NCBI GenBank assembly: GCA_034435975.1
Contig: DAOTWD010000014.1
Span: 124,001-188,000 of the forward strand
Reading direction: 5' to 3'
Source: CAKZQX01 sp034435975
GTDB taxonomy: Bacteria > Chloroflexota > Chloroflexia > Chloroflexales > Chloroflexaceae
DNA: 64,000 nt
In this document: piece by piece, positions 19,201-26,341 of the stretch
Position numbering within the stretch: the stretch's first letter is position 1
Layout: every line of letters starts with the position of its first letter
Translations under genes and position numbers: made by a program
Notes under the pieces: generated by a model
The model's database searches: none
What the model was told of the DNA's origin: nothing
What the model saw: only the letters and a program-made list of their open reading frames with translations

Positions 19201-19361
19201 GCCTTGCCCCACAGCACCCAGGTAATCGCATCCAGCAGCGCCGACTTGCCCGCCCCATTTTCGCCAGAGAGACAGGCAATATGCAGACCATCGAAACGCA
19301 ACGGCGGTAGTTTGCCGCGGTAACACATAAAGTTATGCAAGTTCAGTTCGTTGGGAACCAT
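16284..19361 (-). CDS. SbcC/Rad50-like SMC-family ATPase
   Basis: 1025 residues. Walker A GENGAGKSALLDAITW lies at about residues 33-48, long heptad-rich coiled coils run from about 170 to 880, and a CPVC zinc-hook near residue 513 joins them. The C-terminal signature FSGGEAMRVNFAIRVALS and Walker B LVIDEGFGTLD complete the ATPase head. Such proteins work with an Mre11/SbcD nuclease at DNA ends and hairpins. No sbcD is adjacent, which is unusual because the pair is normally an operon. The start has AAGGAG ten bases upstream. A RecF/SMC-like ATPase acting without SbcD is the alternative. Confidence 0.88.
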   Translation of the reverse strand: MVPNELNLHNFMCYRGKLPPLRFDGLHIACLSGENGAGKSALLDAITWVLWGKARVSDDDLIAQGESEMLVDLCFQLNGHAYRVIRRRQRGKSGTRSSGKSTLDFQIQSDTGWRPISDGKIHETEKRIADVLHMNYETFINASFLLQGRADEFTRKTASERKQVLADILDLGVYARLEERAKQRAKQVDDQRKGIMGLIEHLRCEADKLPFYTQEVTVAEERVALLTAECEAAEQELATATARLQALEVQQTRYQQLQVQLRDMQAQQAEQQRKLEALQTRMQADEALLCRQDDITAGMQALNAARAELKRLEALHPRYEALREQWRALQDKLQAESTDLQTALAKAQQRYDHLRRQAQQATALQAEIEELTAQINAQSPLTAEREQQQQVRDALIERERQYNELRLRREKLSNQIRLRQDSLVAVREEQQRQLQRLDQHLADAARWQADLAVAQEQQALLVEDEQHLLASKAREQAAMQQVSDHRAECQRLKELADQMKKNLAILAPGESTCPVCHSELGHAGIEQVRQHYEDELVVMRQRYSEQKKQADAGEKTLKQIQAEIGQLEKRIRQRRQAVARIEVLVEQLQQAASWEVERDQLQQQHRALQQQIAAQDFEREAQEALQTVEAELAELGDVTRLKDELRQLEARLSQLDTQITECSKLEGTRSARHSLLVELQADLSALPMLEQQVQDLAHRLEQEDYGHELRAQQQAIKQAVEELGYTFEIHKAARAEVERLAHWDEDERRMREAQIRLDGDRQLVQQLSHQIAHRTEAIAQQVDEVAHLEAQLQALPTVRQLVRDREDTIKAQRQRREVALRDLHEKQAHCDRAQNNQQQLEQKQREYAALTERHGVFQELAEASGKKGVQAMLIETAIPAIEHEANRLLSGMTDNQMHLKLEMQRETRQGSTVETLEIKISDALGTRIYDAFSGGEAMRVNFAIRVALSRLLAKRAGASLETLVIDEGFGTLDAQGRERFVEAITGVQYDFKRILVITHLEELKERFPAHIEITKTPAGSYWTLI

Positions 19362-19683
19362 ACACGTCCATCTCCTTCATGTCCAATGCGCTTGATTGTA
19401 CACCAGAGTACACCGGAAGCGCAATGTCTGCGGTGTTCTCGGTGCTGGAGTACATGGGGAGTATCTACCGTTGGGAGGATGTGAGGATACGGGCCCTGTC
19501 GCCTTGCGCCTTGCAGCTCACGCTGCACAGGAAATAGGTACAGGAGCGCAACACGAACCAGACTGAGCATTGATCACCTGTTCGCTGACATGCCTCACCC
19601 ATCGTCGCCTCACATCTCATGTCATGCGCGAAGATGCCAGCACTCATTTGGCGCAGGTCATTACCACCCGTGAACGGATGGGG
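19362..19683. other. Intergenic region upstream of sbcC
   Basis: About 320 bases. Minus strand TTGCGC (19419-19424), 18-base spacer and TACAAT (19395-19400) make a plausible sbcC promoter of moderate quality. Otherwise nothing recognisable; a small CCGT/ACGG hairpin near 19665 lacks a T-run. Confidence 0.4.
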
Positions 19684-20739
19684 TTAAAGCGGATGCAACC
19701 CCGGAAAATCCAGGCCAGTAGTTTCTTCAAAACCACACATTAGATTCATGCATTGCACGGCACTACCGGCAGCACCCTTCATGAGATTGTCAACCGCACA
19801 AATGCTCACAATGCGGCCACTTTGCTCATCGAGTGCAAAGCCAATGTCGGCATAGTTGGTGCCCGCAATGATTTTTGGTTCAGGAAAGCGATAAATGCCA
19901 GTGTGTTCTTTGATGATACGTACAAACGGTTGCTCGCGAGCAAATGTACGATAGGCGAGCCACAGGTCTTTCTCGGTCAGCGGGCGGTTGGCGAAGACGT
20001 GCGCGGTTGCTACTGCACCGCGCACCAGTTCTACCGATGTCACTGAAAGATGCACGTCACTCAAGCCAGTGACCATTTGCACCTCGGATGTATGGCGGTG
20101 GCCTACGGGCGCAAACGAGCGCACCACGCCCGCCCGTTCAGGATGGTGACTGCTTTCGCTAACCTCGGCCCCTCCCTCTGAAGAACCAACCTTAATCTCG
20201 ACCAGTATTGGGCGGGAGGTATCGACCAGACCAGCCTGTACCAGTGGTAAGAGCGCCAGGTTCGTAGCAGTGGCATTGCACCCCACGCCACTGGCAAAAC
20301 TGGCATTGCGCAGTTGTTCACGATAGACTTCTGGCAAACCATAGACAAACCGCTCCAGCCAGGTCGGAGCTGGATGCGGTTTCTTATACCAGCGTTCATA
20401 GCTCGCACTGTCTTGCAGCCGAAAGTCGGCGCTGCAATCAATGATACGCGGCGACAGGCTGGCATAACGTTCAATGGCCCGTGCTGCCTCACCGTGGGGC
20501 AGCGCGAGAAACAACAGATCGCAGGCTTCGAGCCTGTCGGGGTGAATGAATTGCAGTGCTGCCCGTTTTGGCCCGACATTACTGCTCCGCAGGTTGGGAT
20601 GTACCTGATGCAGATAACGCCCGGTGTTCCGTGCACTGGTAGCTTGGGTCACGATGACACCGGGATGCCATAGTAACAGGCGCAACAACTCACCACCCAC
20701 ATAGCCCGATGCACCAACAATGCCTACTCGTAGGTTCAT
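19684..20739 (-). CDS. lysY: LysY: [LysW]-aminoadipyl 6-phosphate reductase (ArgC family)
   Basis: 351 residues. NADPH-binding GASGYVGGELLRLL is at residues 9-22 and the catalytic Cys is C154 in SGVGCNATATNLAL, matching the ArgC/LysY family. In the carrier-protein pathway it reduces the LysW-bound aminoadipyl phosphate to the semialdehyde. It is the last gene of the lys operon, about 105 bases after lysX, with GAGGAG close to its ATG. The preceding gap contains a run of near-identical taaccYgtaacc repeats. ArgC of arginine synthesis is the alternative, and one enzyme may serve both pathways; the neighbourhood favours lysine. Confidence 0.88.
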   Translation of the reverse strand: MNLRVGIVGASGYVGGELLRLLLWHPGVIVTQATSARNTGRYLHQVHPNLRSSNVGPKRAALQFIHPDRLEACDLLFLALPHGEAARAIERYASLSPRIIDCSADFRLQDSASYERWYKKPHPAPTWLERFVYGLPEVYREQLRNASFASGVGCNATATNLALLPLVQAGLVDTSRPILVEIKVGSSEGGAEVSESSHHPERAGVVRSFAPVGHRHTSEVQMVTGLSDVHLSVTSVELVRGAVATAHVFANRPLTEKDLWLAYRTFAREQPFVRIIKEHTGIYRFPEPKIIAGTNYADIGFALDEQSGRIVSICAVDNLMKGAAGSAVQCMNLMCGFEETTGLDFPGLHPL

Positions 20740-20845
20740 AACTCCTCATTGTCAGGGAACAGAGGACAGGAAAACGGCAAGCACAAAGCATAAACCGCAG
20801 AACACAACAGACCGCTTCTGTAACCTGTAACCCGTAACCCGTAAC

Positions 20846-21694
20846 CTATACCCGTCCACGTCCCACAGCCAGCACATAGTCAATAATCCGGGCTGGAATG
20901 TCTACTCCGGTGGCTTCAATGCTGTTGCGGAACTCCATCGTGTAGTTCACCTCGTTTACCAGCAAGCGCCCATCTTTTGTCTCGAGCAGATCAATCGCCA
21001 CAACACCACCGCCAATGGCCTGCGCTGCCCGAAGACTGAGATCGGCCAGTTCGGGTGTCAGCGGGCAGTTGCTGGCATACCCACCACGCGCTGTGTTGGT
21101 AATCCAGTGTTCACTGCTACGATAGATCGCTCCGATACACTCCTCGCCGATCACGAAGCTGCGAATATCGCGTCCAGGCTTGTCAATATACTCCTGAATA
21201 TAAAAGATCGTATGTTGATAATTACCCAGCACACTGCGGTGTTCCAGCACTGCTTCGGCTGCATCGCGGTCATTGATTTTGCTGACCATACGTCCCCAGG
21301 AACCTACCACAGGCTTCAGAACCACGGGATAGCCCAGGTGCTCAATACCCGCCAGCGCACTCTCTGGCGTAAATGCAAGCAGGCAGCGCGGAGTCGGTAT
21401 ACCTGCATGAATCATGGCCTGAGTCACCAGAAACTTGTCACCGCATGTCACCGCAACCCGATGCGAATTCACCGTTGGCAGACCGGCATCTTCAAAGATT
21501 TTAAGCATATAGACGGCCCGGCTGTGCTGGATTGCTCGTTCTAGCACCACATCAAACGGGTAATTGTGGGCATGCAGGTCAAAGACTTGTTCTCGGTCAT
21601 CAATGCGAACGTATTCCAGACCGCGTCGCTCCAGTTCAACAAACAACAACTTCTCTTCCGCTCGAATACGTGAGCAGAGTACCGCGATACGCAT
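20846..21694 (-). CDS. lysX: LysX: LysW-aminoadipate ligase (RimK-type ATP-grasp)
   Basis: 282 residues with an ATP-grasp fold: VTCGDKFLVTQAMIHAGIPTPRCLLAF near 85-110, the Lys-containing strand YPVVLKPVVGSWGRMVSKIND near 122-142, QEYIDKPGRDIRSFVIG near 174-190 and the metal-binding LLVNEVNYTMEFRNS near 246-260. LysX joins alpha-aminoadipate to the C-terminal Glu of LysW, protecting the amino group. It begins three bases after the lysW stop, without its own strong ribosome-binding site, so it is translationally coupled to lysW. A dual LysX/ArgX role is possible. Confidence 0.92.
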   Translation of the reverse strand: MRIAVLCSRIRAEEKLLFVELERRGLEYVRIDDREQVFDLHAHNYPFDVVLERAIQHSRAVYMLKIFEDAGLPTVNSHRVAVTCGDKFLVTQAMIHAGIPTPRCLLAFTPESALAGIEHLGYPVVLKPVVGSWGRMVSKINDRDAAEAVLEHRSVLGNYQHTIFYIQEYIDKPGRDIRSFVIGEECIGAIYRSSEHWITNTARGGYASNCPLTPELADLSLRAAQAIGGGVVAIDLLETKDGRLLVNEVNYTMEFRNSIEATGVDIPARIIDYVLAVGRGRV

Positions 21695-21697
21695 ACG

Positions 21698-21865
21698 TTA
21701 TTCCCCCCAGTCTTCCTCGACTTCTGGTGCGAGCGCAAGGGTGGGTGGTTCCAGGCTCACCACCTCCAGTTCAACGCCACACTCAGGGCAGACAATAATC
21801 TCCCCAACCATTGTATCATCAGGAATATCAAATTCAGCACCACATTCGGTACATGTGACTCGCAT
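21698..21865 (-). CDS. lysW: LysW amino-group carrier protein
   Basis: 55 residues, too short for most gene callers. Two zinc knuckles CTEC (C5, C8) and CPEC (C26, C29) precede an acidic tail ending EVEEDWGE. The terminal EDWGE is diagnostic of LysW: the final Glu is the residue to which aminoadipate is attached. The protein carries intermediates through LysX, the kinase LysZ, LysY and the aminotransferase. A strong AAGGAGGAG lies just before the ATG. It sits between hicdh and lysX in the operon. Confidence 0.96.
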   Translation of the reverse strand: MRVTCTECGAEFDIPDDTMVGEIIVCPECGVELEVVSLEPPTLALAPEVEEDWGE

Positions 21866-21906
21866 CGTATCTCCTCCTTGAATAAATTATGGGTTCACAT
21901 CTCATA

Positions 21907-22980
21907 TCATAGGTGTTCAATCACCGCAGTCGTGACCTCCGCCGTCGTCGCCACCCCACCCATATCTGGCGTATGTGGACCGTTGCGTAGAGTGGTACGG
22001 ATCGCCGCCCGCAATCGCTGTGCCCACTGACCATATAATAGTTGCACCTCTGCGTGCTTTCTTCTCTCCCTGCTCGCGGGGGAGCGTGCAGCCCATTCGA
22101 GCAATAACGCGACACACTGGATGGCGGCCAGCGGATTGGCAATTCCCTGGCCCGCAATATCGGGTGCGGCCCCATGTACTGGCTCAAACAGGGCCTGGTG
22201 TTCACCAATATTCGCGCTGCTGGCCAGGCCTAACCCGCCCCCGTGAATACAGGCAATATCCGAGAGAATATCGCCAAACATATTCGTCGTCACGATCACA
22301 TCAAAGCGTTGCGGCGCTTGCGCCAGATGCATCGCTGCTGTATCGACCAGCAGTTCCTCAATCACAAGTGCAGGATACTGCTGTGCGACCTCCAGGGCGA
22401 CGGTGCGAAACAGCCCATCACTGATGCGCAGCACATTGGCTTTATGAACAATAGTCACTCTGGGCAGCGTACCTGTCTGCTGGCCACGCTGCATTGCCAG
22501 TTCGCATGCCCGTCGCACAATCCGCTCGCTGCCACGGCGGGTGATAACGCGCTCAGCAATCGCGGTCTGACCGTCATCGGCCAGGCGCTCGCGGCCAGCA
22601 TAGAGATCCTCGGTATTCTCGCGCACCACCACGAGATCAACTGGCGGTTGACTGCTAGCTGCTGGCAGGCCAGCATTCGTGGTTGGCCGGATATTCGCAT
22701 ACAGATCGAGCGCTCGTCGCAAGGCCACGATCGGACTCTGATAGCCAGGGACAGCATGGCTGGGTGAAGCCACCGCGCCAAATAAAACAGCATCGGCTGC
22801 TGCGGCCAGAGCACGGGTCACATCCGGCAACGCATGACCCGTTGCCTGGAACGTATCCCATCCAGCCTGAGCCATAACCGTTTCGATCTTCAGTTCAGGC
22901 GACAATGTATAGAGTACCTGAAGTGCCGCATCAATAACCTCCGGGCCAATGCCGTCGCCGGGAATAACGCACAATTTCAT
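21907..22980 (-). CDS. Homoisocitrate dehydrogenase (isocitrate/isopropylmalate dehydrogenase family)
   Basis: 357 residues of the beta-decarboxylating dehydrogenase family. IPGDGIGPEVI is at the N-terminus, the substrate loop ALRRALDLYANIRP lies near residues 86-99, VVVRENTEDLYAG near 116-128, and the metal/NAD segment NMFGDILSDIACIHGGGLGLASSANIG near 232-258. It oxidises and decarboxylates homoisocitrate to 2-oxoadipate in the aminoadipate pathway; isopropylmalate dehydrogenase is the sequence-level alternative. Its ATG overlaps the lysU stop by four bases. The co-location with homocitrate synthase and LysW decides the call. Confidence 0.85.
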   Translation of the reverse strand: MKLCVIPGDGIGPEVIDAALQVLYTLSPELKIETVMAQAGWDTFQATGHALPDVTRALAAAADAVLFGAVASPSHAVPGYQSPIVALRRALDLYANIRPTTNAGLPAASSQPPVDLVVVRENTEDLYAGRERLADDGQTAIAERVITRRGSERIVRRACELAMQRGQQTGTLPRVTIVHKANVLRISDGLFRTVALEVAQQYPALVIEELLVDTAAMHLAQAPQRFDVIVTTNMFGDILSDIACIHGGGLGLASSANIGEHQALFEPVHGAAPDIAGQGIANPLAAIQCVALLLEWAARSPASRERRKHAEVQLLYGQWAQRLRAAIRTTLRNGPHTPDMGGVATTAEVTTAVIEHL

Positions 22981-23480
22981 ACTCGTTGTGTACCTGGAAA
23001 ACGACCATAGGTGCGATAGTAGGGCACAATCCCTCCAGCCGACCAGATCTCGCGCATAAAGGAAGGGGGAGCAGGCAATTCGATGCGCATACCCCGCTCG
23101 GTCAGAATGACTCCCTGCTCGATATCCAGCTCAACCTGCTCACCGTCACGTAGCGTTTGCGTGAGATCAGCGGTAAAACAAGGAATACCCAGGTTCAGCG
23201 CATTGCGAAAGAAGATACGCGCAAACAACGGCGCAATAATCGCCCCGATCCCCACCATCTTGAGCGCCAGCGGGGCATACTCACGCGAACTGCCACATCC
23301 AAAATTCCGCCCGGCCACGATCAAGTCATGCGGCGCAACATTGGGCGCAAAATCTGGTCGCGCTTCGACAAAGGGATACTTGCGCAGATCTTGTTCATTT
23401 TTCAGCATATAGGGCGCATACCGCCCTGGAATAATCTGATCGGTATTCACATCATTGCCGAACATCCATACCCGAGCCAT
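22977..23480 (-). CDS. lysU: Homoaconitase small subunit (LysU, LeuD-type)
   Basis: 167 residues of the aconitase swivel domain. GNDVNTDQIIPGRY at the start and the substrate-binding loop GRNFGCGSSREYAPLALK near residues 57-74 are the LeuD/LysU signatures. With the large subunit it converts homocitrate to homoisocitrate through homoaconitate. It lies between lysT (nine-base gap, with GGAGG before its ATG) and hicdh (four-base overlap). LeuD of leucine synthesis is excluded mainly by context. Confidence 0.88.
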   Translation of the reverse strand: MARVWMFGNDVNTDQIIPGRYAPYMLKNEQDLRKYPFVEARPDFAPNVAPHDLIVAGRNFGCGSSREYAPLALKMVGIGAIIAPLFARIFFRNALNLGIPCFTADLTQTLRDGEQVELDIEQGVILTERGMRIELPAPPSFMREIWSAGGIVPYYRTYGRFPGTQRV

Positions 23481-23489
23481 TGATACCTC

Positions 23490-24746
23490 CTATCTTTCCA
23501 GCACATCCTGTGGATGGGTGATATAGCCAGTCAGAGCAGTGGCTGCAGCCACTTCGGGCGAGGCCAGGTAGATATTGGCCTGGGGGCTACCCATACGCCC
23601 ACGGAAGTTGCGATTGCCCGTGAATAGGCAGACTTCGTCAGGAGCCAGCACGCCCATATGGCGCCCGATACAGGCACCGCAACCGGGCGTACCAATGGTG
23701 GCTCCGGCTGCCAGCAACGTACTCAGCGTGCCATCCTCGGCAGCCTGGCGCAACCCTTCGCTGCTGGCTGGTACCACCAGCATCCGCACACCGCGGGCAA
23801 TTTTGCGCCCCTTGAGAATACGCGCGGCAGCGGCCATATCTTCGTAGCGCCCGTTGGTACAGGTGCCCAGATAGACCACATCGACAGCAACCCGTCCCAG
23901 TTCCGTCAGGTCAACCACATTATCCACATAGTGCGGGACACTTATTTGTGGCTCCAGTTGCGCCAGATCGATGTCCACCGTGCGCACATAGTCTGCACCC
24001 GCCTGCACCGCCAGCCAGTCGGGTACACGGAACCCGCTGGCAGCCGGGCCAACCGGTGGGATCAAGCCCGCCTTGGCCCCCATCTCAATCGAGAGCGTCG
24101 CCAGGGTCATCCGGTCACCAATGCTCAAGAAATCCACGCCATGCCACTCTATCGAGGCATAGGTCGCCCCATCGGCTCGCAGAATCCGCGCTGCACGCAA
24201 CCCCAGGTCTTTGGCGCTCACGCCGGGCCGGAAACGCCCGACTGCCCGCACCAGCACCGTTTCAGGGACACGCATCCAGGTACGCCCGGTGGCTAATGCC
24301 AGTGCAATATCCGTCGTGCCCATACCGGTACCAAAAGCTCCTACACAACCATAGGCCGTACTGTGGCTATCGCTGCCAACGATCACCAGTCCTGGTTGGG
24401 CCAGACCTTCCTCAACCAGCACCTGGTGCGAAATACCACGCCCCACATCAAACAGATGCGTGATTCCCTGATCACGTACCCAGTGGCGCACGCCGGCCTG
24501 CTTTTCGGCTGTCTGAATATTTGAGGCCGGTGCCACATGATCAATCACGACGGCGACGCGCTGAACATCCCAGACGCGCTCGGCTCCCAATTCTTCGTGC
24601 AATACCTTGATGATACTGGGTGACAGGCTGTCATGCATCATCACCAGGTCAACCGAAACGGTTGCCACATCACCTGCCCGCACCGGATACCCGGCAGCAT
24701 GGCTCAGAATCTGTTCGGAAAGTGTCGGTGCTATCATTATCTCCAC
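23490..24746 (-). CDS. lysT: Homoaconitase large subunit (LysT, LeuC-type)
   Basis: 418 residues, the short archaeal/Thermus-type length. The three iron-sulphur ligands appear in YLGTCTNGRYEDM (about residue 292) and PGCGACIGRHMG (two Cys, about 352-355); VIVGSDSHSTAYG near residue 123 and GSPQANIYLASPEVAAA near the end are family motifs. Start is GTG at 24746 with AGGAG five bases upstream; ATG at 24737 is possible. It follows lysS by 23 bases. Confidence 0.88.
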   Translation of the reverse strand: MEIMIAPTLSEQILSHAAGYPVRAGDVATVSVDLVMMHDSLSPSIIKVLHEELGAERVWDVQRVAVVIDHVAPASNIQTAEKQAGVRHWVRDQGITHLFDVGRGISHQVLVEEGLAQPGLVIVGSDSHSTAYGCVGAFGTGMGTTDIALALATGRTWMRVPETVLVRAVGRFRPGVSAKDLGLRAARILRADGATYASIEWHGVDFLSIGDRMTLATLSIEMGAKAGLIPPVGPAASGFRVPDWLAVQAGADYVRTVDIDLAQLEPQISVPHYVDNVVDLTELGRVAVDVVYLGTCTNGRYEDMAAAARILKGRKIARGVRMLVVPASSEGLRQAAEDGTLSTLLAAGATIGTPGCGACIGRHMGVLAPDEVCLFTGNRNFRGRMGSPQANIYLASPEVAAATALTGYITHPQDVLER

Positions 24747-24769
24747 CCTATCTCCTGGCGGCCTGACCG

Positions 24770-25897
24770 CTATTCTGTGTATTCATACAACAACTCATCG
24801 ACATCATTCAGATCCAACGAACGCTCATCGGCCAGCGCCTTCAATCGTGCTGCAGCTGCTCGCGCCTGTGACTCGCTCAGCATAATGCCAAGCTCACGGG
24901 CACGCTCTGCGACTGCATGCCAACCGGTTAGCCGGTGCGCAATCGCTACCGTGCGGGTACGCCCAAACATGGTCGGATCGAGCACCTCGTAGCTGCGGGG
25001 ATCGGCAAGAACGGCTTTGGTGTGCATGCCAGCCTTATGGCTGAAAGCTGTCGCGCCAGTAATATAGTTGTTAAAGGGTATCTCGACGCCGACAAAATCA
25101 GCAATCATCTGATCCAGATGGGCCAGCAATTCCAGGTTGTAACGCTGAACGAGCCGTTTATCGAGCGAAGCCATGCGCGCAATAAAGCCGCCCAGGGGGG
25201 TAATCCCGTTGCGCTCGCCAATACCGAGTACCGAGACATCAATATGTGTGGCACCAGCTTCAAGTGCACAGAAGGCATTCGCAATACTGCAACCGCTGTC
25301 GTTGTGCCCGTGAAACTCGATATCACAATCAACTGCTGCCCGCACGGTGCTGACGACATCATAGACCTGACGCGGCGTGGCAATACCCACGGTATCAGCC
25401 AGACCGACCCGCTCAATCTGGAGTTCATTCATCGCCCCATAGACGTGAAGCAGGTCATCGATCGAGGTACGAAAGGTGTCTTCACACGAAAAACGGATGT
25501 CAAGCTTGTGGGGTTTAAGATACTGAATAACGGTTTGCGCCTGGTCAATCAGTTGCGCAATGGTACGCCCATGGCTCACGTGGCGGAGTTGCTCAGAGGT
25601 AGCAAAGAGCATATTCACACCCTGGGCGCCGTTCTCAACGGCCAGGCGGGCGTCATTCAGATGACAACGGATGTGGGTCAACACCCGCGCACGCAAGCCC
25701 AGGCTGGCGATCGTCGCCAGATCACGGGCACTCTGGGGGGAGGCTGCGGGTGAAGTCAATTCAATATATTCAACCCCGAAAGCGTCCAGCGCCCGTGCAA
25801 TCATAAGCCGCTGCTCGCTCGTGAAATGGGCTGTCGCAAATTGCTCACCTTCACGCAGGGTTGTTTCAACGAGACAAAAACGCTCAGGCAGATCCAT
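24770..25897 (-). CDS. lysS: Homocitrate synthase (LysS)
   Basis: 375 residues of the DRE-TIM synthase family. TLREGEQFATAHFT near residue 12, EYIELTSPAASPQSARDL near 44, THIRCHLNDAR near 75, FHGHNDSGCSIANAF near 190 and GIGERNGITPLGGF near 220 give a close match to Thermus-type homocitrate synthase, rather than isopropylmalate synthase. It condenses acetyl-CoA with 2-oxoglutarate, the committed step of lysine synthesis by the aminoadipate route. GCGAGG lies eight bases before the ATG. Expression is probably controlled by the leader attenuator at 26124-26273; a small frame may be coupled to its start. Confidence 0.92.
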   Translation of the reverse strand: MDLPERFCLVETTLREGEQFATAHFTSEQRLMIARALDAFGVEYIELTSPAASPQSARDLATIASLGLRARVLTHIRCHLNDARLAVENGAQGVNMLFATSEQLRHVSHGRTIAQLIDQAQTVIQYLKPHKLDIRFSCEDTFRTSIDDLLHVYGAMNELQIERVGLADTVGIATPRQVYDVVSTVRAAVDCDIEFHGHNDSGCSIANAFCALEAGATHIDVSVLGIGERNGITPLGGFIARMASLDKRLVQRYNLELLAHLDQMIADFVGVEIPFNNYITGATAFSHKAGMHTKAVLADPRSYEVLDPTMFGRTRTVAIAHRLTGWHAVAERARELGIMLSESQARAAAARLKALADERSLDLNDVDELLYEYTE

Positions 25898-26072
25898 GGG
25901 TACAACCTCGCCTCACTTGACAGGCACCAAATAACTCCGGGCGCACACGTCGCGGTGTCCATATCAGATCAAACCCCGAAAGGCGGAGCACCGAAGGCAA
26001 TGCACGCCCAACCCCAACCGCTGCTCCGGTATGGTTCCCGATCACCGTATATGTAGACTGATATTGGCACAT
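25884..26072 (-). CDS. Possible 62-residue leader protein overlapping lysS
   Basis: A 62-residue frame begins at an ATG (26072) five bases after GGGAGG and ends 14 bases inside lysS. The sequence is basic (many Arg) with three Cys and resembles no family I know. The good ribosome-binding site and overlap with the lysS start suggest translational coupling, but it may be chance. It lies downstream of the leader terminator, so it would be made only on read-through. Confidence 0.35.
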   Translation of the reverse strand: MCQYQSTYTVIGNHTGAAVGVGRALPSVLRLSGFDLIWTPRRVRPELFGACQVRRGCTHGSA

Positions 26073-26123
26073 TAGAGCCTCCCGTTCACACTGTAGCGAT
26101 AGGCCAACCTGAATTCGACAGAC

Positions 26124-26189
26124 AAAAAAAACCGCCGCACCAATCTGTCTGGTGAGACGGGCCTGACACTCTGTAGCGTGCAAGCGGCG
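26124..26189 (-). terminator. Leader terminator/attenuator of the lys operon
   Basis: Minus strand CGCCGC at 26184-26189 can pair with GCGGCG immediately before eight T (26124-26131); a nested hairpin CACCA/TGGTG lies inside. The segment ACCAGAC (26147-26153), which is part of the nested hairpin, can instead pair perfectly with GTCTGGT (26193-26199), and the latter can also pair with ACCAGA (26206-26211). Hairpins 1:2, 2:3 and 3:4 are thus mutually exclusive, as in amino-acid operon attenuators. Confidence 0.8.
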
Positions 26190-26273
26190 TTAACCAGACA
26201 TCTGATCTGGTTTCTTTGCGCACTTGAGTTGCTGTACAGAGATTATCATCATTTGCATGGTTACGCGATACAT
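26190..26273 (-). CDS. lys operon leader peptide
   Basis: A 27-residue frame starting at 26273, or at 26258 for a 22-residue form. It contains LKCAKKP: lysines at positions 17, 20 and 21, three of five residues, with the stop TAA directly before the terminator stem. The AAG AAA codons sit directly before and partly overlap hairpin arm 1 (ACCAGA). A ribosome stalled there for lack of lysyl-tRNA would free arm 2 to pair with arm 3 and block termination. No clear Shine-Dalgarno sequence is present; the first ATG is only about seven bases from the expected transcript start, so leaderless initiation is possible. Confidence 0.7.
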   Translation of the reverse strand: MYRVTMQMMIISVQQLKCAKKPDQMSG

Positions 26274-26286
26274 AAAGATGCTGCTG

Positions 26287-26315
26287 AGTATAGCAGGAGT
26301 TAGCATCGCTGTCAA
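26287..26315 (-). promoter_or_regulatory. Promoter of the lys operon
   Basis: Minus strand TTGACA at 26310-26315, 17-base spacer, TATACT at 26287-26292. Transcription should start near 26280, just upstream of the leader peptide. The promoter lies within 27 bases of the pgpH stop, so lys transcription is separate from pgpH apart from read-through. Confidence 0.85.
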
Positions 26316-26341
26316 CTCCTGCATCTATTTGACCAACCATA

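Noticed and set aside
26100..26280. Lysine riboswitch (L-box) or T-box in the lys leader
   Set aside because: No L-box core segments and no T-box UGGNACC-type sequence; GGTGCGGCGG before the T-run is only superficially similar.
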